Source: Sorangium cellulosum
GTDB lineage: Bacteria > Myxococcota_A > Polyangia > Polyangiales > Polyangiaceae
Direction: 5' to 3'
Assembly: GCF_002950945.1 (NCBI RefSeq)
Contig: NZ_CP012673.1
Span: forward strand, 4,091,001 to 4,155,000
DNA: 64,000 nt
The notes under the pieces were generated by a model. It was given only the letters and a program-made list of their open reading frames with translations, was not told the origin of the DNA and did not search any database. The position numbers were made by a program, and so were the translations under genes. Numbering within the stretch: position 1 is the stretch's first letter; each line of letters opens with the position of its first letter. Shown here in pieces: positions 59,378-64,000 of the stretch.

Positions 59378-60241
59378 ATGACGAACGATATCTCCCCGTC
59401 GGCAACGGACGCGTCGTACGCGCACGACCTCGCGGTCACGCTGCACCTTGGCGAGGCCGCCGTGACCCTCGCGCTGCCGTTCGAGGAGCGCAACACGATG
59501 TACGGCCTGATCCACGGCGGCGCCCTGGCGTCGCTGGTCCCGATCTCCACGTTCTCGTCGATGCGTGCGAGCGGTGCGGCAGCCGCGGAGCTCTGCACCG
59601 TATCGCTGCATATGGAGTACGTCCGTGCGGCTCGGAAGGCGGTGGTGGCGGAGACCCGGTCCGTGCGCCGGGTGCGTGAGCTGGAGTTCTTCGAGACGCG
59701 GATCAAAGACGCCGACGGCAACGCGATCGCCCTCGCGTCCTCGACCGTCAGCCAAGGCATCTCGCCGGGCGCGGCGGACGTCGCTGGAGCCTCACGAGGC
59801 CCGCTCGACGGCGCGCCGCCCGAGGTGGTGCGCGCGATCGAGGAGGCGATCGCGTCCAGCCCGTACCTGTCGCGCCGGCGTGTGGGCCTCGTGGGCTCGG
59901 CGCGCGGCGCCGTCGAGCTGTCGCTGAGCGCGGCGCCGGTCAACCTCGATCGCGGCGGCGGCGTGCACGAGGGCGCGCTCCTGTCGCTGCTCGACGCCGC
60001 CGGCGCGACGTGCCCGTGGACCGTCGTGCCGGCGACGGCAGGGGCGGGCGGAGCCACGATCGCGTTGCACGCCCAGATCCTGGGGCCGCTGCCGGCGGCG
60101 GACCTGGTCGCGCGCGCCGCCGTCCGCGCGCGCAAGGACCGCTTGCACTGGGTCGACGTCACCGTCATGAGCGCCGCCACGGGGAGCGTGCACGCGCTGG
60201 GGACGGTGGTCTACCGCTTCAACGAGGCGAGCGTCGTGTAA
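59378..60241 (+). CDS. double-hotdog PaaI-like thioesterase protein
   Basis: 287 residues from the ATG at 59378 (GAGGA upstream). Two PaaI-type hotdog domains in tandem: domain 1 with NTMYGLIHGGALASLVPIST and HMEYVRAARKAVVAETRSVR (about 30-130), domain 2 with GGGVHEGALLSLLDAAGA and ALHAQILGPLPAADLVARA (about 180-280). HGG and HEG mark the helices that carry the active site. Hotdog thioesterases hydrolyse acyl-CoA; a fused pair mimics the usual dimer. It starts 104 bp after the decarboxylase on the same strand. Confidence 0.8.
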   Translation: MTNDISPSATDASYAHDLAVTLHLGEAAVTLALPFEERNTMYGLIHGGALASLVPISTFSSMRASGAAAAELCTVSLHMEYVRAARKAVVAETRSVRRVRELEFFETRIKDADGNAIALASSTVSQGISPGAADVAGASRGPLDGAPPEVVRAIEEAIASSPYLSRRRVGLVGSARGAVELSLSAAPVNLDRGGGVHEGALLSLLDAAGATCPWTVVPATAGAGGATIALHAQILGPLPAADLVARAAVRARKDRLHWVDVTVMSAATGSVHALGTVVYRFNEASVV

Positions 60242-60584
60242 TCGAGCAACTCACTTTGCGCCCGGAAGAGCCGGACCCGAGGGGACGTCAGTACTTCGCG
60301 CGGGGCTTCTGCGCCCCGATCAGGCTCCTGAGCACCGCCATGGCCGGGGCGGCGCGGTGGGGCTCGTAGCGCCGGGTCCTCGCGTTGAAGCGGTGCTCAT
60401 CGCCTCGGACATCCGGCCTGGATAGACCGACGGGCCGCGGATGCCAAGCCGCGCTGGCGGCGCCGGCGGCGCGCGTCCGTGCGCGACAGGGCTCGTTTCG
60501 TTCCCGCGGTGCGCTCCGCCGGGACCGAGCCCGGGGCAGGAGGAGGGCATCCCGAGGTCGGTGTGTGTACTAGACTGGAAGCGC
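60242..60584. other. 343-bp gap with possible remnant
   Basis: Downstream of the hotdog gene. The minus strand from about 60420 to 60288 reads FNARTRRYEPHRAAPAMAVL and ends SLIGAQKPRAKY plus stop, with coding-like codons but no start. No other feature was seen. Confidence 0.35.
60288..60420 (-). pseudogene. possible C-terminal gene remnant
   Basis: The minus-strand reading ends TGA at 60290-60288. A neighbouring frame just upstream (LGIRGPSVYPGRM, about 60410-60450) also looks protein-like, so a frameshift may separate two halves. Family not recognised; may be chance. Confidence 0.22.
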
Positions 60585-61019
60585 ATGACTCCACCCGATC
60601 ATGCGCTCGAGCGGCGCATCACCGCGCTCCTCGCAGCCCTCGTCCTCTTCGATCTCACCCTCTCGACCTGGGCGTTCTTCTTTCCACAGGCGTGGTTCGA
60701 CGCCTTCCACGGAACGGCGTATGTGGACCCGGAGGCGCTTCTGCCCCGGATGGCCGCCAACTGGGCCGGTTTCCTGCTGATGCAGTCCATCGCCCTCTTG
60801 CGTTGGCGACGGGAGACGTGGTGGTTGCTCATCGTGGCGGGCGTGCGCTTCTCGGACGTGTTCACCGATCTCGTCTACTTCCTCATGGCGGACCACCTGA
60901 CGTGGTTCGCCAGGGCCACGCTCCCGGGCATGGGCCCGATCAACGCGCTCCTGGGCTGGTGGCTGATCCGCGCATGGAAGCGGCTCGGCCAGCCGCGCGC
61001 CTCGGCGTCGACGTCATGA
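60585..61019 (+). CDS. small integral membrane protein, unknown
   Basis: 144 residues from the ATG at 60585 (TGGAAG upstream). Four hydrophobic helices (about 15-32, 60-75, 80-98, 108-125), with conserved-looking FFPQAWFDAFHGTAYVDPEA and FTDLVYFLMADHLTWFARAT. It resembles uncharacterised DUF4345/DoxX-like membrane proteins; no function is known to me. Charged, Arg-rich C-terminus. Monocistronic. Confidence 0.6.
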   Translation: MTPPDHALERRITALLAALVLFDLTLSTWAFFFPQAWFDAFHGTAYVDPEALLPRMAANWAGFLLMQSIALLRWRRETWWLLIVAGVRFSDVFTDLVYFLMADHLTWFARATLPGMGPINALLGWWLIRAWKRLGQPRASASTS

Positions 61020-61175
61020 CGAGCCCTGTATGGCGGCGTCGGACGAACGGCTAAGTGTTTCCGACAAAATGTCATGGTCGCGCGCCGCGCCGACTCCAAG
61101 AATGTAGGTTCGGCCCCCCGCACGAGAGCGAGAGGCGGTGTCCGGAGCGATCGATCGCTCGAAGGGAGTGTGGAC

Positions 61176-61808
61176 GTGAAAATCGGCGTGATCGGCACAG
61201 GAAACATGGGACGTACGTTCGGCCTGCTCTGGGCGTCCAGCGGGCACGACGTGCTCTTCGGCTCGAGGGACCGCGCCAAGGCCGAGGCGGTCGCCGCAAA
61301 ACACGAGCGGGCGCGCGCGGGTGACTTCGACGACGCAGCCGCGATCGGCGACGTGATCCTCTACACGGTGCGCGGCGTCTTGCCGTCGACGCTCCTGCGC
61401 GCCCCGCAGGCGCTGGCCGGCAAGGTCGTGATCGACTGCAACAACCGCGACTTCGACTCCCGCATCGATCGCCCGACGCCGGAGGTCTCGCTGGCCGAGC
61501 GGCTCGCGGCGGACGTGCCGCAGGCGAAGATCGTCACGGCGTTCCAGACGATCCCGCACGTGGTCGCCGAGCTCGGGCGCGACAAGCTCGCCCCGCAGCG
61601 CATCTCCGTCTTTTTATGCTCGGACGACGCGGCGGCGAAGGCCACCGTGAAGGGGCTCGCCGATGAGCTGGGCTTTGTGGGCATTGACAGCAGCGAGCTC
61701 AAACGCGCCCGGCTCCTCGAGGCCGTGGGGGATTTCATTCGGCTCCACATCGGCGCCAGGAGACATGGTCTCTTCACGTCGCTCTCCATCCAGCCCGTGC
61801 AGAGGTGA
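61176..61808 (+). CDS. NAD(P)-binding oxidoreductase (NpdG/ProC-like Rossmann protein)
   Basis: 210 residues from a GTG at 61176 with GAAGGGAG upstream. GVIGTGNMGRTFGLLWASSG is the dinucleotide loop, followed by VLFGSRDRAKA, VVIDCNNRDF, TAFQTIPHVV and VFLCSDDAAAK. This matches the F420-dependent NADP reductase-like family, which in non-F420 organisms uses NAD(P)H. The substrate is unknown. The gene ends 55 bp before a long hairpin and converges on TetR. Confidence 0.82.
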   Translation: MKIGVIGTGNMGRTFGLLWASSGHDVLFGSRDRAKAEAVAAKHERARAGDFDDAAAIGDVILYTVRGVLPSTLLRAPQALAGKVVIDCNNRDFDSRIDRPTPEVSLAERLAADVPQAKIVTAFQTIPHVVAELGRDKLAPQRISVFLCSDDAAAKATVKGLADELGFVGIDSSELKRARLLEAVGDFIRLHIGARRHGLFTSLSIQPVQR

Positions 61809-61863
61809 GCGATCTTGCCGTGTGAGGCCTAGGACACCGAACGGGTTGAAACCCCGGGAAAAT

Positions 61864-61933
61864 GAACCACAGAGGCACAGAGGACACAGAGGAACAACAA
61901 AACAACTCTGTGCCCTCTGTGCCTCTGTGGTTC
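61864..61933. repeat. 28-bp-arm hairpin of CACAGAGG-type repeat
   Basis: Arms 61864-61891 and 61906-61933 are reverse complements with one mismatch, around a 14-base A/C-rich loop. Composed of CACAGAGG/CCTCTGTG units and much less GC-rich than its flanks. I recall repeats of this type scattered in several large bacterial genomes. Between convergent genes, so likely a bidirectional terminator. Confidence 0.85.
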
Positions 61934-62061
61934 GAATCTTTTCATTCTCGGGCGTTTCAAGCTGATCGATGCTCTAGACCTGCGCAGGCTCCGTTTCTTC
62001 GAGAGGGTGGAGGGGATCGAGGGCTCATCGGCGACCCGGAGGCCGGCGCGCCGCGGGCCGC

Positions 62062-62691
62062 TCAGCCGCCCTCCGAGAGCCACCGCACGATCAGCGACTC
62101 GAGCACCTTCGCAGCCGCGGGCTCGTCGACGCGGCCGTGGAACATGTCGGCCGCGAGCGCCTCGGCGGCGCCGATGATCGCGACGCAGCGGAGATGCAGC
62201 TCGCGCTCCGGGAGGCGGGCGAACGGCGCGAGCGCGTCCCGGTAGATCGTCGTGTACCTGTCGAGGATCTCCTGCTCGACGGCCTCCATCTGCTCGTCGC
62301 CCTTCAGCGCCGCGAGGATGGCGTGCCACTGCGGGCCGACCGTCGCGCAGCAATGCATGTAAGCCGCGCTGACGACGCGCGCGACGTCCTCGAGGCGCTG
62401 CCGCGTCCGCTTCAACGCCTCGAGCAGCGCCGCGGCCTGGCGGTCGTCGATCTGCCGGGCGAGCGCGATGAGGAGCCCGGGCCGCGTCTCGAAGTGCCCG
62501 TAAGCGATCGGCTTGCTGACGCCCGCGCGCTCGGCGAGGCGGCCGAGCGTCAGCGCCTCGGTCCCCTCCTCGCGCACGATCGCCTCGGCCGTCTCGAGCA
62601 GCTGCTCGCGGCGCTCCGCCTTCGGCAGGCGCTTGCGGGGGGCCTTGCCCCTCCACCGCGTCGCCGGTCCCGCCGCGTCCGATCTCGCCAT
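62062..62691 (-). CDS. TetR-family transcriptional repressor
   Basis: 209 residues from the ATG at 62691; a GTG at 62718 is alternative. N-terminal TetR HTH: KAERREQLLETAEAIVREEG, LTLGRLAERAGVSKPIAYGH and FETRPGLLIAL, preceded by a basic arm (RWRGKAPRKRLPK). A helical ligand domain follows (about 80-209). Divergent from the saccharopine-dehydrogenase-like gene, with two TTACC-N3-GGTA(A/G) sites between, so it probably represses itself and that gene. Ligand unknown. Confidence 0.88.
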   Translation of the reverse strand: MARSDAAGPATRWRGKAPRKRLPKAERREQLLETAEAIVREEGTEALTLGRLAERAGVSKPIAYGHFETRPGLLIALARQIDDRQAAALLEALKRTRQRLEDVARVVSAAYMHCCATVGPQWHAILAALKGDEQMEAVEQEILDRYTTIYRDALAPFARLPERELHLRCVAIIGAAEALAADMFHGRVDEPAAAKVLESLIVRWLSEGG

Positions 62692-62721
62692 CGCCTTGAC
62701 ACTACCACGGGCCGGCACATA

Positions 62722-62748
62722 TTACCAAAGGTAACTTACCAACGGTAG
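62722..62748. promoter_or_regulatory. paired TetR-type operators
   Basis: TTACCAAAGGTAA (62722-62734) and TTACCAACGGTAG (62736-62748) are inverted repeats whose centres lie 14 bp apart, in the 114-bp divergent promoter region of the TetR gene and its neighbour. Side-by-side short palindromes are a common arrangement for TetR repressors. Confidence 0.75.
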
Positions 62749-62805
62749 GTTGCTGTCGAACATGTCCCAGGCGCCCGCGCGACCTGAAGGGAGGAGTCCA
62801 TCCGC

Positions 62806-63828
62806 ATGAGCACCCAATCCATGTCACCTGTTCTCTTGATCGGCGGTTCCGGCCAGGTCGGCGCGCGCGCGGCGAAGGCGCTCCGGCGCCTGCATCCGGA
62901 TCTTCCACTCGCGATCGCCGGCCGCGACGCGCGCAAGGCGGCCGCGGTCGCCGCGGAGGTCGGCGGTCGGACGACGGCGGCGGCCGTCGACGTCGACCGG
63001 GGCGACCTCGGCCTCGATCGCGGCACGTCGTTCAGCGCTGTCGTGGTGCTCGTCAAGGATGTGGCGTCGAACGCGCTGAAGCGCGCGCAGGCGGACGGCG
63101 TGCCTTATCTCGCCTTCTCGGACTTCGTCACGGAGATAGGTCCCGTGGTCGCCCATTACATCGCGCGGCCGACGCGGGCTCCCATCCTCATGCTGGGCCA
63201 TATCCTCGGCGGCACGGCGACGATGGCGGCGCTGCACCTCGCGCAGGAGCTAAAGAGCGTCGACGCGATCGCGATCGGCTGCGTGATCGGCGCGGACGAT
63301 CGCGGCGGTCCCGCGGCGCAGGCCGATTTCGAGCGGTACGAGCAAAACGCGCAGGCCGCGCTCGTCCTCGAGGACGGGAAATGGACCTGGCTGCGGGGCG
63401 AGGCGTCGGCGCGGCGCTTCGTGGACGCCGGCGGCGTGGAGCGCGTCGGCCAGGCCTACGCGCTCCCCGACGTGGTGAGCCTCGCTGCCGCGACCGACGC
63501 GCGAGGGGTCCGCGTCGACATCGCCGCGCGCGACGCGACGACGGGCGGCGTGGATCGATCGACGGAGCTCGTCGTCGAGGTGTCGGGGCGGCGTCACGAC
63601 GGCTCGGGCGCGCGGCTGCGTTACGACATCGTCGATGCGGAGATCAATGCGCGTCTCAGCGCGTACGGCGCCGCGATCGCGACGGAGCGGTTGCTCGGGC
63701 TCGAGGGCGGCCCTCCGGTCGGCCCGGGCCTCTATAATCCGGAGAGCGTGCTCGACCCCGCGCGCGCCATCGCGCGGCTCGAGACGCTCGGCGCGCAGAT
63801 TCGCCGCGCGCGGACGGAACGCGCTTGA
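62806..63828 (+). CDS. saccharopine dehydrogenase-like NAD(P)-binding protein
   Basis: 340 residues; GGGAGGAG lies 13 bp or more before the ATG. VLLIGGSGQVGARAAKALRR and LPLAIAGRDARKA are the Rossmann signature of the saccharopine-dehydrogenase-like/trans-acting enoyl reductase family; LIGHILGG-like LMLGHILGGTATMAALHLAQ follows. The C-terminal half (RYDIVDAEINARLSAYGAAI) fits that family. A reductase acting on a small molecule is likely. Probably controlled by the divergent TetR. Confidence 0.78.
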   Translation: MSTQSMSPVLLIGGSGQVGARAAKALRRLHPDLPLAIAGRDARKAAAVAAEVGGRTTAAAVDVDRGDLGLDRGTSFSAVVVLVKDVASNALKRAQADGVPYLAFSDFVTEIGPVVAHYIARPTRAPILMLGHILGGTATMAALHLAQELKSVDAIAIGCVIGADDRGGPAAQADFERYEQNAQAALVLEDGKWTWLRGEASARRFVDAGGVERVGQAYALPDVVSLAAATDARGVRVDIAARDATTGGVDRSTELVVEVSGRRHDGSGARLRYDIVDAEINARLSAYGAAIATERLLGLEGGPPVGPGLYNPESVLDPARAIARLETLGAQIRRARTERA

Positions 63829-63984
63829 AGATCGGAATCATCGGCGCGGGGGAGGTCCCTGGCCGGGCCCGAGCCCGAGGTGGAGCTTGGCGCCGATGAC
63901 GCCGCCGAAGTCGGCCCTCCCGTTGTCGGGCGCCGTGGCCTCCGGACCGCGCTGGTTGGAAAAATAGTCGCCACACCACCATCA
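63824..63984. other. broken gene ends at the window edge
   Basis: Plus strand: a TTG at 63825, overlapping the previous stop, reads LKIGIIGAGEV, the first strand and loop of a Rossmann gene, then loses homology. Minus strand: a frame from a stop at 63984 to TGA at 63840-63838 reads RGPEATAPDNGRADFGGVIG and AKLHLGLG, like the C-terminus of an outer-membrane barrel protein. The two overlap head-on, suggesting a deletion junction. Confidence 0.3.
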
Positions 63985-64000
63985 CGTGGCATGAGGCGAT

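Noticed and set aside
61925..61940. T-arm-like GGTTCGAATC suggesting a tRNA.
   Set aside because: It is the end of the CACAGAGG hairpin; no acceptor stem, D arm or anticodon arm fits around it.

Overview
The window looks like chromosomal DNA of a large-genome myxobacterium, most likely Polyangiales (Sorangium/Polyangium-like). The reasons are very high GC with strong G/C at third codon positions, GTG/TTG starts, many secreted lipoproteins with cysteine-rich tails, MYXO-CTERM-type C-terminal sorting signals, a Hanks-type Ser/Thr kinase, RCC1 and Kelch repeat surface proteins, and roomy intergenic gaps littered with gene remnants. No rRNA, tRNA, CRISPR array, phage or intact insertion sequence was recognised. 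Identifications rest on reading motifs by eye; no database search was possible.

Layout. 1-5.9 kb: end of a TIGR02147-like gene, a small lipoprotein, two secreted zinc metalloproteases and a diheme cytochrome lipoprotein, closed by a 127-bp palindromic repeat. 5.9-8.7 kb: a decay zone (AraC, intradiol dioxygenase-like, beta-lactamase-family hydrolase and P450 pieces). 8.7-13.1 kb: O-methyltransferase with a Fur-like box, RRM RNA-binding protein, two small genes, GNAT acetyltransferase, DUF1428 protein. 13.7-18.6 kb: second diheme cytochrome lipoprotein, histidine-kinase fragment, divergent DUF418 membrane protein and HTH regulator, YdeI-type protein. 18.7-24.2 kb: sugar/polyol module (FGGY kinase, zinc polyol dehydrogenase), PQQ sugar dehydrogenase lipoprotein, flavin reductase. 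24.3-28.6 kb: second copy of the palindromic repeat, DTW-domain fusion protein, trypsin-like lipoprotein, small conserved protein.

28.6-32.7 kb carries the best-defined system: hen1 and pnkp with overlapping stop and start, encoding the bacterial RNA repair pair in which Pnkp heals and seals broken RNA ends and Hen1 adds a 2'-O-methyl group that protects the repaired site from being cut again. 33.2-36.5 kb holds an expansin-like lipoprotein and a Tat-exported vanadium-haloperoxidase-family protein that lacks its expected Ser-Gly-His triad. 36.9-53.0 kb is a minus-strand surface and signalling block: a giant fused tandem duplication of a Kelch/Cys-rich/MYXO-CTERM protein, a PEGA/TPR outer-membrane-type protein, a Ser/Thr kinase, an 18-bp dyad repeated six times at 42-43 bp spacing upstream of the kinase, a signal-peptide protein, and two tandem RCC1-repeat lipoproteins. 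53.8-64.0 kb: PAS-PAS-STAS regulator, WYL regulator, secreted B-lectin lying between two direct repeats, NAD(P)-binding proteins, group II decarboxylase, double-hotdog protein, TetR with paired operators, and broken gene ends.

The features most worth follow-up are the phased dyad array, the stop-codon-anchored palindromic element, the two-in-one Kelch protein, the direct-repeat-flanked lectin, the DTW plus degenerate exonuclease fusion, and the altered haloperoxidase.
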